Assembly: GCA_039519185.1 (NCBI GenBank)
Contig: CM076847.1
Coordinates: 27,773,251 to 27,837,250, forward strand
Source of the DNA: Astragalus membranaceus
Lineage: Eukaryota > Streptophyta > Magnoliopsida > Fabales > Fabaceae
Direction of reading: 5' to 3'
Length of the DNA: 64,000 nt
Both the position numbers and the translations under genes were made by a program. The stretch's first letter is position 1. Each line of letters begins with the position of its first letter. Shown here one piece after another: positions 45,453 to 57,064 of the stretch. The notes below the pieces were generated by a model. It was given only the letters and a program-made list of their open reading frames with translations. It was not told the DNA's origin and did no database searches.

Positions 45453-46680
45453 TGTAACACCCCTTTTCTACCCGGAAAATTTTTGGCAAAAATCAGAGTT
45501 TCAAAAACATTTTTCAATACACCCACAAGGGATGCCATATTTACACCATTAAACATCACACGCCAATAATAAAGTTTCACCATAAAAATAGTGCGACACA
45601 TAGCACGTTATAACATCACCAAGCAGCGGAATAAAATCAAGGTTCAATTAATTAATTATAACATCACCATAAAACTTCGAAAATTAAATATTAAAGACAT
45701 CTATTAAAACTAGCGTTCATCCCCCCGAGTGCTACGTATCAGAGCGACGACACCGACTCAACTAGCGGAGGTAGACATGCCTTCACTCGCAATCACCTGC
45801 ACGTTACCAACATAGGGGTAACATTCAAACAGAAGGGGTGAGATATCTAACATTATAATAGCACATATGATAGGCAATATGCTAGAGTTCCGACAACTAT
45901 ATCTACCGCTTCACAACAACACCAGTTTCAGATCCCCAGAATTATCACCAACATCATGAGTAAGTATATGAAATGCAACCCACACCAACGGGTATATGCA
46001 TGTGGTACCAGTCATCACCAATAAAGTAGCCAATAAGGGCATCATCACCTGTATGAGCATCCCCATCATCACCTATAGCTCCAAGGCCGAAGCCATCATC
46101 ACCAAAATAATGCATATGCAATATATGCGACACCATGAACAATGCACCAGAGACAATTAAAAACAACAAACATTTAATTGACACAACATCACCAATATCA
46201 CCAAGTGGTCATAGACCCATCACCTGTCACCTGAGCCCATTAAATAGGAACATCACCTGTTACATCATCACCGATAACACCAACAACCACCGACACCAAG
46301 AACACCATTAGATTTACAACAAACAACAACGTTTATTTTACGGTGACAGCAACACCATTTTTACAATAACAACACATTTATTTTACAGTGACAGCAACAC
46401 CATTTTTACAGTAACAGCACATTTATTTTACAGTGACAGCAACACCATTTTTACAGCAACAACAACATTTGGTCATTGTGAGAACAACATTATTTTTGGA
46501 AAAACAGCAACATTTGGTCACTGTGACAGCAACATTATTTTTACAAAAACAGCAACATTTGGTCACTGTGACAGCAACATTATTTTTTGAAAAACAGCAA
46601 CATTTGATCACTGTGACAACAACACAGCAGGAAACTGGCGCCCAGCAACAGGGCGCCTAGCAGGCAACAGCAACAACAGG
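45453..46680 (-). mobile_element. Truncated Tekay-like LTR (3' part only)
   Basis: Starts with the LTR terminus TGTAACACCCCTTTTCTACCC and runs about 1.23 kb to a GGCGCC region (46637-46658), where the match stops. It has the CTCACCC block (45797-45845, minus), GGGCATCATCACC copies and, at 46320-46620, GTGACAGCAACA/AACAGCAACATT repeats. The right boundary near 46680 is approximate; no TSD is visible. Confidence 0.75.
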
Positions 46681-46808
46681 ATGGCGTAGCGTTTGAGCAC
46701 CGCTCGGTTGTTCAAGGTTATTGACTCGACATTGTCTTTTAGTTTTGTCGTTCGGTTTGGATGGCGTAGCGTTTGAGCACCGCTCGGTTGTTCAAGGTTA
46801 TTGACTCG
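46681..46808 (+). repeat. 80 bp tandem duplication
   Basis: ATGGCGTAGCGTTTGAGCAC recurs at 46681 and 46761, with the following CGCTCGGTTGTTCAAGG stretch; just upstream of the antisense ORF, possibly in its promoter region. Confidence 0.85.
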
Positions 46809-47323
46809 ACATTTGATTTGACTGATGCGGCGAGTTTTGATTTGTAATCATCGCGCCTATTCCTAAGGAGGGGTCATGTCATGACTTCCCCTCTCCTAGC
46901 TTGACACGTGTCTTCATCTAGCGGTGGGATGTGAACAGGTGACATGATCTCTGTCGTTCGTCCCTCGTTACTCCCCCACTGTTAAATGGAGTACGACCAG
47001 TGGATCTGCCCTGCCCGGTGGATCTACAATGTTAGATGTGCTTGCGTGCGCCAGTTACTGTTTTCCCATTTCTTCTTCTGTCACCCTTCGTCTTCTTCGT
47101 TCTTCCAAGGTCTCTCTAATTCACTCTTGCTGTGCGTCATTGTTGTTTGTGTGATTCAGTGTTCAAAGTTTGCATGACTAGTTCCTTCTCGTTCTTCATT
47201 TCTTTGAATCAAGGTACACTCTTGATTCGAAATTCTTTTAGTGTTTATAGGTTTTAGGTCTTGCATGTTTCCTGCTTTCTCCCTTTCTCGTTCTTGGTGC
47301 TTTTAAACTCTGTTCCTGTGAAA
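46809..47323 (+). other. Upstream region of the antisense ORF
   Basis: No ORF with recognisable similarity. It contains GACACGTGTC (46901, a palindromic G-box-like CACGTG site) and C/T-rich stretches before the likely start at 47324. May act as promoter and 5' leader. Confidence 0.4.
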
Positions 47324-47958
47324 ATGTCAGTGATATTGTTAAGTAGTGATAGTGATATAGAAGTTACCTCTGTGATTAGATATTGTAGGAATGATAATTG
47401 TTCTGGGAGGTGTGTTGATTGTTTGGTGGGTAGGGGGAAACACTTGTTATCTGAACTTAGGAAAATGGTGGATACTGATAGTGAGTCTTCCGTCTGCCTC
47501 CTTAGAGATGTCTGATGAATCAAGTTCGGATCAAGAGGAAATTTTGCATCAGGCGGCTCCCTTTTGCTCGGTGAAGGCTGAAGTGAGGGAGGCTCGCTTG
47601 GATATTAACACTGACGAGGAGGTCTCAGAAGTTCACTGTTTTTTGTGTCATCCTGTTGAGACCGGTGCTGCCACCGCCCGGCTGGTTAGTGCCGATGAGC
47701 GTGTTTGTCACACTCCCGCGGCAGAGGGGCTTCCTCCCTTTACTTACATGTACAAGACTTTAATTTGTTCAAGGATCTGGGGATTAGGGTTCCTTTTTCA
47801 TCCTATTACTATCTGGTGCTGCAGAATTTGAATGTTGCCCCTTCCCCGCTTCATCTGAATGGGTGGGCCTCTATGCTGGCATTTGAGATTTTATGTGAGT
47901 GTCTGAGCAGAGAGCCGGTGACTAAGATTTCGGGTGCAGTTGCCGAGACCACGCACGT

Positions 47959-50747
47959 TGTAACACCCTAAAATATTTAATTAATTTGTTAATTAAGTAT
48001 TTAGGAATTTATTTAATTTATTGGGTATAATTTAATTAATTAAAAATTATATTTAAATGGTGTAGGTGGTATTAGGGGAGGAGGGCGCCAATTAGTTAGA
48101 CTTGGGCTTAAGTGGAAAGCCCAAGCCCATAATCCAAGATCATATGCGAAGGGGGCAAGCCAATTGGGGGTTAGGGATTTGTGTTAGCATTTGCGAAATT
48201 GAAAGAGAGAGAGCAAGAGAGAAAGAGGAGCGTGAGAAAAAGAGGGAGAGCAAGAGAGAAAGAGGAGCGTGAGAAAGAGAGAGAGAGCAAGGGGGCGGCC
48301 AAGAGGAGAAGGAGAAGAGGATTCAAAGATCAAGAGGAAGGGGTCTCCGTTGTCGCTGTGGCTCTGTAGGTGACTTCTCCTAGGGCATCGAATTCTTCTC
48401 TTGAAAAGGTTAGGGGAGCTCTATCACTCTATCTAATAAATTATATGATGGGTCCTAGATCTAGGGTTTATACTAGCACCATGTGTTCTTGATGTTCTTT
48501 AATGTTCTTGAACGTTTTTGGGTTGCCCATGATGATGATCTTCATATATACATATATGTATGCCATATGCGAATTGATTTAGTGTTTGAACCTTGAGACA
48601 ATACGAATTATGTATGTGTTTTGATGATGTTGATATTTGTGAGTTCATGGAATTGTAAATTGATATGTTAGAGAGCTTGATGTTTCGCAAATTGAGTGTG
48701 GGTGTGCAAGGGCGCCTAGGGCGCCAAAGTGATGATGATTTTAGTGCCCCAAAAGGATTTTGTTGATTGATTAAATTAAGTGTTGTTTTGAGTATTGAAA
48801 ATTATAAGATTTTGATGAGCTAAATTGCTAAAAATCAGTTTTTAGTGTTTTGGAAAATTGCTGGAAAAATGGTGATTTTTGGTTTTTAGTGTTGAAGAAA
48901 ATTCTGGGTTGTGATTGCTGCTGTTCTGGGCGCCAGGCGCCCTGTGCTGGGCGCCAAGGGCGCTGTGCTTGTTGCCCGTGCGTGTTGCTGGGCGCTGAGC
49001 GCCCAAGCGTGTGTGTGTGTGTGTTGCGCCAAGGCGCTGGGCGCCAGGCGCTGGGCGCTGAGCGCCCGTGTGTGATGCTGCGTGTTGCGTTTGTTGCGCG
49101 CGCCTGTGCCTAGCTGCGCCAAGTTCCCTGGGCGCCGGATCCCCAATGTTGCGCGCCTGTTGCGCGTGTTGCCTGTGTTGCGTCTAGGCGCCCAGCGCCT
49201 GGGCGCGAGTGTTCCCAGAGTGTGCTGATTTTCCCTAAACTTGCTTTTAACGTAATTTTTGACTCGGGACTCCGTTTTTGACGATTCCAAGTGCGTTGAA
49301 AACCTTATTTCAGTGTCTGTGTGATTGTCCAATTTTTAAAATGCAGTGACCCAATTTTCCGAAAATGGTTGGCTGTGGCCCAAGTGCCCGTGGCCCTGCG
49401 TCGTTGGGAGATGACTTGTGCTGTAATGTTTTCTAGAAACTTGTAACTTATTTAGTGCCTTGTGGGTGTTGCTGAATGGGCGCCATGTGGCTGCCCCGAT
49501 GTCTCTAGTGATGTTTTTGAGTTAAAAGTCTGTTTTTCCCTTGGTGGCTAATAATAATTGTAATGACGTGTAAAAGTCTGTTTTGCCCTTGGTGGCTAAT
49601 AATAATTATAATGACGTGTAAGAGTCTGTTCTGCCCTTTGTGGATATTATTATATATAATGAAGTGTAAACGACTGTTCCGCTCTTAGTGGCTATTGTTA
49701 ATTATAGTGATGGGTAAATGACTGTTCCGCCCTTAGTGGCTATTGTTAATTATAGTGATGTGTAAATGACTGTTCTGCCCTTTGTGGTTATTATTATTTA
49801 TAGTGACGTGTAAATGACGTTTTGCCCTCAGTGGCTATTATTTGAGTTGATTGATAATTATGTGTAAGTGACGATGAAAACCCAGTGACATTTTGGGGCC
49901 CGAAGGGCTAAGTGATGTTAAGGTCTAAATGGCCTAGTGACGTTGTGTGCTGATTGTGAATTTGACAGGTGCTGTGCTCTTTGCGAGCAAACCGGTAAGT
50001 GACGGGTCACATAGTTGACTATGAATATAATAATTGTGTGTTTGTGTATTGTGAGTGGTGCATGTCATAGTGTCTCATGCCCATATGCATAAACCCAGTG
50101 ACGTTTTTGGGGCCTGAGTGGCTAAGTGACGATGAGGCCTTAAGGGCTAAGCGACGTTTTGTGAAAAGGTACCTCATGCATATACCCGCGAGTGGGTTGC
50201 ATTTTCATGAGCCTACATGACATGAGATGAGTATTTGTAAGTGATGTGAATGATGACTGTGATGTGGATATTTAGTGTTTTGGATGCTGATTGTTCTAGT
50301 GTGTAGCCTATGATTAGTACTTATCATATTTTCTATTATATGGATTGAAATGATGCTCACCCTTTCCTGTTTGAATGTTGCCCCCGTGTTGGTAACGTGC
50401 AGGTGATTCTTAGTGAAGGCCTTTAGCTTCACTTCTTGAGTCGAGTCGTCATGCTCTGATATGTAACACCAGGGAGGGGAATGAATGTTGTTTAAGTCAT
50501 TATGACTGTTGTGGTTATTGGAATGTAGTATTGCAAGCCTGGCATAGTTGTAATGCCTTTTATGATTAAACTGTTGGATTTTGGATGCGAAGTTGTAATT
50601 TAATTGATAATGACGTTTTGAAGTTATTATAAGACTGTTTTCGAAAAGCGAGTTATTTGAAGTGTGACATCCCTTGTGGTGTAATTAAATTTTGAAAACT
50701 CTGATATTTTTATTAAACAAATTACCGGGTAGAAAAGGGGTGTTACA
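47959..50747 (+). repeat. 5' LTR of non-coding element 2
   Basis: TGTAACACCCTAAAAT...GGGGTGTTACA. Purine-rich leader of GAGAAAGAGAGAG type (48198-48320), GGCGCC pair (48711-48725), GGCGCC/GGGCGCTGAGCGCCC island (48928-49210), CTCGGGACTCCG block (49225-49320), GCCCTTRGTGGCTA repeats (about 49545-49860) and CTCACCC block (50355-50408). Confidence 0.92.
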
Positions 50748-52961
50748 TTAGTGGTATCAGAGCAATGGTTGGTCCGTCCGGCCATGTCATCGAGTCGTTG
50801 TGTCAGATAGTGACCAACTGTTGTCTTTCAGTGCTGACCATTGTTTATGTTGCAGGTACGCCTAAAGTTTCCATCGGTAAGTGAACTAGTGGGGGAGATG
50901 TCCCTACTAGTGTTGTGTGCCTTATTGTGTTTTCGGTGTGTGAATTGCGTTTGTGGGTTGTGGTCCTTATTGTTGACCTCCTTGCTGCGTGTTTCTAAAT
51001 GGTATTCTCTGTTGTTTAAATGCGCACATGTGTTTTGGTTGGTATTGAGCTCGGTGTACCCTGCATCATATTCAAATTAATTGCCGCTTGTTGTAAAATA
51101 TTAGATTGACATGCACTCAGATGCTCTTGTAATTGATGTTTGTTGTTAGATGTTGACTTGACATGTATTCGCATGCTCATGCATTTGTAAAGTATAATAT
51201 TACATGCTCACCATCCTGAGTTGGTTGTCCCTTGAGTGTGAACAAACATGATTGCATTTTAAAATGGTAATTACAGCCTATGTTGCTTGACTTACCTTGT
51301 CATGTGTGTCTCCTATGTTGCTTTGTCCGAACTGTCTTAAGTAGTCGACGGTAAGCCTCTGTGAGAAGTCTTGTGCAATGTGATTTGATGTTTGGAAACC
51401 AAATGCGTTGTAAAATTATTTTATGGACTATTTTAAGTTGTTACTGCACTAATAGCTACCGTGGTGTTTTAATCACTACAAGTGAAAATGTTTTCATTCA
51501 AGTGTACTAATTTGGTCCTCAACTCTTTTGGAAAATTGCGACCGGATGTAAATATTTTAGCTGAGAACTACCACATCATTGAGTTACTATTTTGACTTGC
51601 CTAATTTCCTCTAGGTGTAACCTTGCGTGCCGGAGTTTTATGACAAAATATCTTGGTTGTTACTTATGGATTTCTATCATGTGGTTTTGAAAATCTAAAA
51701 GTAAAGTGATTTCTGAAAGTGCTTTTGAACGTCCATTAAACACTTTTACGGCTGGATGCCGAGATTAGCATTGAAAATCACTTTTATAAACGATTCGGAT
51801 TTTGTTTTAGCGGTTGCACTCTTGCGATATGCGTTACGTGGTTTTAAAAATCTTAAGATTTAGAAATGTGCATTTTGGACGCTTGTGCACTGGGGCCGAA
51901 TTAACTAATTACTGTAAATGTTAATATAACTATTCTTTTGGGCTGACTAGTTGTAAAAAGGTTTTATATGTTAACCGTGTTCCTGTGTACTTAGTTGATA
52001 ATGTTTCGTGGATTATCCTGAGCTATTTGCTATTGCTGTTTTATTTAAATAATTGTTGCTGTTTCTGAAAAATGATCATTGCTGTTTTCAGAAAATAATG
52101 TTGCTGTTTTATTCGGATAATCGTTATGGTTTTCTGCAAAATGACTATTGCTGAAAATGATTGTTGCTACCTTTTTAAAAGTTGTTGTTTCTGTTTCCTA
52201 AGGCCGCTGTCAGTGCTTTCAAGAATAACTGTTACTGTCCCTACTTTTGTACACTGCTGCTATTTTTATGAGTTGTGCCTAATTCGATTGTTAACCGTTG
52301 CCGGTGCCTTAGTGCCCGATTGTGTGACTGAGTTGTTAATATTGTTGTTGTCGATGATGTTGCTCTGTTGTTGGTTTTTAGTTGTTGATGTCGCCTGAGT
52401 GGCAATTGTAGCTGTTGATGTCGCCTGAGTGGCAATTGTAGTTGTTGATGTCGCCTGAGTGGCAATTGTAGTTGTTGATGTCGCCTGAGTGGCAATTGTA
52501 ATTGTTGATGTCGCCTGAGTGGCAATTGTAGTTGTTGATGTCGCCTGAGTGGCAGTTGTAATTGTTGATGTCGCCTGAGTGGCAAAGTTGTTTGTGGATG
52601 TTGTGGTCGTGTTACTAAAATTATGAGACTTGTTGTACGACTGTTATGCACCCTTTGAATTTCGTCTTGATGCTGTGATGATTGATGAATTTTGTTATCC
52701 TTAAGGGTAGATGAGTGAGGTAGGATGCGAGCTAGTTTATCAGAGTAGCGCAGCAGAGTAGAGAGTGAGTCTGATTATTACTGCTTGAAGTTACCTGGCT
52801 GAACAAGTAGGAGGGACGGCCGCCCAAGCACTTACCGCCGGTAATCAGAGTAATAGTAGTCAGCATGATTGATAGCACTAGTTGTCTAGGTGGCCTTAGT
52901 GGGAGAGTGTTAGCGTTGACAGGTGAATTTCGAGGACGAAATATTCTAAGTGGGGGAGAGT
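50748..52961 (+). other. Internal region of non-coding element 2
   Basis: Primer site 50752-50763 (TGGTATCAGAGC), leader motif (50771-50804), GTAAGTGAACTAGTGGGGG (50878). No gag or pol. A GCTGTTT-rich stretch (52030-52260), a 30 bp tandem repeat (52384-52590), a block conserved with element 1 (52710-52850), ATTTCGAGGACGAAAT (52927-52942) and the polypurine tract AGTGGGGGAGAG (52949-52960) follow. Confidence 0.9.
52384..52590 (+). repeat. 30 bp tandem repeat, seven copies
   Basis: Head-to-tail copies of GTTGATGTCGCCTGAGTGGC followed by AATTGTARTT. Contiguous without spacers, and its reverse strand gives a long periodic ORF (LPLRRHQQLQ), which is an artefact. Confidence 0.95.
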
Positions 52962-55748
52962 TGTAACACCCTAAAATATTTAATTAATTTGTTAATTAAG
53001 TATTTAGGAATTTATTTAATTTATTGGGTATAATTTAATTAATTAAAAATTATATTTAAATGGTGTAGGTGGTATTAGGGGAGGAGGGCGCCAATTAGTT
53101 AGACTTGGGCTTAAGTGGAAAGCCCAAGCCCATAATCCAAGATCATATGCGAAGGGGGCAAGCCAATTGGGGGTTAGGGATTTGTGTTAGCATTTGCGAA
53201 ATTGAAAGAGAGAGAGCAAGAGAGAAAGAGGAGCGTGAGAAAAAGAGGGAGAGCAAGAGAGAAAGAGGAGCGTGAGAAAGAGAGAGAGCAAGGGGGCGGC
53301 CAAGAGGAGAAGGAGAAGAGGATTCAAAGATCAAGAGGAAGGGGTCTCCGTTGTCGCTGTGGCTCTGTAGGTGACTTCTCCTAGGGCATCGAATTCTTCT
53401 CTTGAAAAGGTTAGGGGAGCTCTATCACTCTATCTAATAAATTATATGATGGGTCCTAGATCTAGGGTTTATACTAGTACCATGTGTTCTTGATGTTCTT
53501 TAATGTTCTTGAACGTTTTTGGGTTGCCCATGATGATGATCTTCATATATACATATATGTATGCCATATGCGAATTGATTTAGTGTTTGAACCTTGAGAC
53601 AATACGAATTATGTATGTGTTTTGATGATGTTGATATTTGTGAGTTCATGGAATTGTAAATTGATATGTTAGAGAGCTTGATGTTTCGCAAATTGAGTGT
53701 GGGTGTGCAAGGGCGCCTAGGGCGCCAAAGTGATGATGATTTTAGTGCCCCAAAAGGATTTTGTTGATTGATTAAATTAAGTGTTGTTTTGAGTATTGAA
53801 AATTATAAGATTTTGATGAGCTAAATTGCTAAAAATCAGTTTTTAGTGTTTTGGAAAATTGCTGGAAAAATGGTGATTTTTGGTTTTTAGTGTTGAAGAA
53901 AATTCTGGGTTGTGATTGCTGCTGTTCTGGGCGCCAGGCGCCCTGTGCTGGGTGCCAAGGGCGCTGTGCTTGTTGCCCGTGCGTGTTGCTGGGCGCTGAG
54001 CGCCCAAGCGTGTGTGTGTGTGTGTTGCGCCAAGGCGCTGGGCGCCAGGCGCTGGGCGCTGAGCGCCCGTGTGTGATGCTGCGTGTTGCGTTTGTTGCGC
54101 GCGCCTGTGCCTAGCTGCGCCAAGTTCCCTGGGCGCCGGATCCCCAATGTTGCGCGCCTGTTGCGCGTGTTGCCTGTGTTGCGTCTAGGCGCCCAGCGCC
54201 TGGGCGCCAGTGTTCCCAGAGTGTGCTGATTTTCCCTAAACTTGCTTTTAACGTAATTTTTGACTCGGGACTCCGTTTTTGACGATTCCAAGTGCGTTGA
54301 AAACCTTATTTCAGTGTCTGTGTGATTGTCCAATTTTTAAAATGCAGTGACCCAATTTTCCGAAAATGGTTGGCTGTGGCCCAAGTGCCCGTGGCCCTGC
54401 GTCGTTGGGAGATGACTTGTGCTGTAATGTTTTCTAGAAACTTGTAACTTATTTAGTGCCTTGTGGGTGTTGCTGAATGGGCGCCATGTGGCTGCCCCGA
54501 TGTCTCTAGTGATGTTTTTGAGTTAAAAGTCTGTTTTGCCCTTGATGGCTAATAATAATTGTAATGACGTGTAAAAGTCTGTTTTGCCATTGGTGGCTAA
54601 TAATAATTATAATGACGTGTAAGAGTCTGTTCTGCCCTTTGTGGATATTATTATATATAATGAAGTGTAAACGACTGTTCCGCTCTTAGTGGCTATTGTT
54701 AATTATAGTGATGGGTAAATGACTGTTCCGCCCTTAGTGGCTATTGTTAATTATAGTGATGTGTAAATGACTGTTCTGCCCTTTGTGGTTATTATTATTT
54801 ATAGTGACGTGTAAATGACGTTTTGCCCTCAGTGGCTATTATTTGAGTTGATTGATAATTATGTGTAAGTGACGATGAAAACCCAGTGACGTTTTGGGGC
54901 CCGAAGGGCTAAGTGATGTTAAGGTCTAAATGGCCTAGTGACGTTGTGTGCTGATTGTGAATTTGACAGGTGCTGTGCTCTTTGCGAGCAAACCGGTAAG
55001 TGACGGGTCACATAGTTGACTATGAATTGAATAATTGTGTGTTTGTGTATTGTGAGTGGTGCATGTCATAGTGTCTCATGCCCATATGCATAAACCCAGT
55101 GACGTTTTTGGGGCCTGAGTGGCTAAGTGACGATGAGGCCTTAAGGGCTAAGCGACGTTTTGTGAAAAGGTACCTCATGCATATACCCGCGAGTGGGTTG
55201 CATTTTCATGAGCCTACATGACATGAGATGAGTATTTGTAAGTGATGTGAATGATGACTGTGATGTGGATATTTAGTGTTTTGGATGCTGATTGTTCTAG
55301 TGTGTAGCCTATGATTAGTACTTATCATATTTTCTATTATATGGATTGAAATGATGCTCACCCTTTCCTGTTTGAATGTTGCCCCCGTGTTGGTAACGTG
55401 CAGGTGATTCTTAGTGAAGGCCTTTAGCTTCACTTCTTGAGTCGAGTCGTCATGCTCTGATATGTAACACCAGGGAGGGGAATGAATGTTGTTTAAGTCA
55501 TTATGACTGTTGTGGTTATTGGAATGTAGTATTGCAAGCCTGGCATAGTTGTAATGCCTTTTATGATTAAACTGTTGGATTTTGGATGCGAAGTTGTAAT
55601 TTAATTGATAATGACGTTTTGAAGTTATTATAAGACTGTTTTCGAAAAGCGAGTTATTTGAAGTGTGACATCCCTTGTGGTGTAATTAAATTTTGAAAAC
55701 TCTGATATTTTTATTAAACAAATTACCGGGTAGAAAAGGGGTGTTACA
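52962..55748 (+). repeat. 3' LTR of non-coding element 2
   Basis: Almost identical to the 5' LTR (47959-50747), offset 5003 bp. Confidence 0.92.
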
Positions 55749-57064
55749 CACGTGGGTTTCTCTATGCAACATTCCCCGTAACCCCTTTATGTTTGTCTAC
55801 AAGAGTAGCTATAAACACTTCAAGGAGAGTTTCTTCAAGTTGGAGGTAGAACCAACTTTTCCCGTGCTATTAGTAGATGAACACAGCAGGGAACGGCTCT
55901 CCCTGCATTGGACTCTAAACCTCGAAAGGGGAGATTGATAGATGAGCGGGACCTTTCTACCTCTGACCGAGCGGCCATTGAGTGTCTTTGGGAGGGTGCG
56001 CCCAATAAAGCTACTCTCCTACTAAGTACTGTGGATTTGGAAACTGCTTTAATTTCATAGCAGAGTAATATTCTTACCTTTGTTGTTGTTTTTGGCATGC
56101 CTATTTTCTCTGTGCTGACCAAAATCTTTCTTTTTGCAGGGTCCTTAGGCATGGCTCCGAGGAGTGTAGAAGAGAGGAAACGTATAAGGACCGAGCAGAA
56201 GAAGATGCAGGGATATTCTAAAGCCACTTCATCGGTCAATGTACCTGTGAGGAAATGGAAGACGGATGCTTCTCGGCTCCCTGTTTTAGTTCAGTCTGGT
56301 GCCAACGATCCTCCGACCGACCCCTCATGGCGTAAACATCTTAAGGTTGTGACGACCGATACTACTGAAGGACTGGTCAAAACAGCGTGGGACTCTAGGT
56401 ACCCGCTGAACAGGGTGCTGAACGAGGTGCTCCCCCTGGTGATGCAGATAAGGCCACTATCATCGGTTTTGGTCCTGCAATGGCGGCCATCAAAACAAAT
56501 GGCATCTGGAGTTCCTTCATGGGGAATCTCGTGGAAGCCTCCATAAGGAAGTCAGTGGAGGAGTATGGGAAGTGCGAGGAGGAGGAGAACTGTGCCCAGA
56601 AAAGGGTTACCAAGCTGCAGGCAGATGTGCAAAAATATAAGGCGAACAAGAGCATGCTGGGGGGTAAGTGTGGTCGGTTGGCCAGGGAGCTCAAGGGGGC
56701 TTTGGAGAAGGTAAAAAATCTGGAGGGGGACCTGGAGGTGGCACGAAGCAAGCTGAAGGTTGCCGTGGACGGCTTGAAGAGGGTCGAAACTGAAGTCATG
56801 CTAGAGTCTGAGAGGATCTTGACCCTTCAGACAGCTTTGGAGGAGTCTAAACTGGAGAGCGTCACCTTTTTTAATAGGGGCTTTAACACCGGGGATGGAC
56901 TTGGCTAAGATTGTTGTGGAGGGCCAGTTGTGGACGTGCCGAATGAGGAGGAGCAGTTGCAGCGGGAGATGGAGCAGGTTTGGCAGGACCCTTTGTTTGA
57001 CTTGGGCGCGGGCCATCACGAGCCTCATGCCGATGGTGATGACTCCACCGATGTCGGTCGTTAG

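Larger units (their letters stand above)
47959..55748 (+). mobile_element. Complete non-coding Tekay-like element 2 (LARD-like, 7.8 kb)
   Basis: Flanked by the duplication CACGT (47954-47958, 55749-55753). LTRs of 2789 and 2787 bp enclose 2214 bp without gag or pol. LTRs differ by a 2 bp change in a GA run and a few substitutions (e.g. 48484/53479 region, 48953/53951), so insertion is recent. A different family from element 1, yet it shares the primer site, leader, pre-polypurine block and several LTR blocks. Confidence 0.93.
47324..57063 (+). pseudogene. Antisense extra ORF of the Tat element (Transposase_28-like plus coiled coil)
   Basis: Runs opposite to gag-protease. Sections: 47324-47515 (start ATG 47324), a frame change near 47500, an acidic stretch (47510-47740), another frame change near 47745, then a domain resembling 'putative gypsy type transposon' (Transposase_28): FNLFKDLGIRVPFS, NVAPSPLHLNGWA, AFEILCECLS. 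The non-coding element 2 is inserted here. It continues at 55754 with WVSLCNIPRNPF and YKHFKESFF. A likely intron ends at 56139 (TTTTTGCAG). The last part (56149-57063) includes a long coiled coil (about 56560-56850, heptads of Lys/Glu/Leu) and an acidic C-terminus ending at 57063. At least three frame changes make it a pseudogene. Function unknown. Confidence 0.65.

Noticed and set aside
52241..52651. Periodic ORF on the minus strand and a CRISPR-like look
   Set aside because: Thirty-base repeats are contiguous with no unique spacers, and the ORF is a translation of them.
56480..56908. Coiled-coil ORF as a possible host gene
   Set aside because: It lies in the same string of frames as the Transposase_28-like part, antisense to gag-protease, so it fits the extra ORF of the Tat element.
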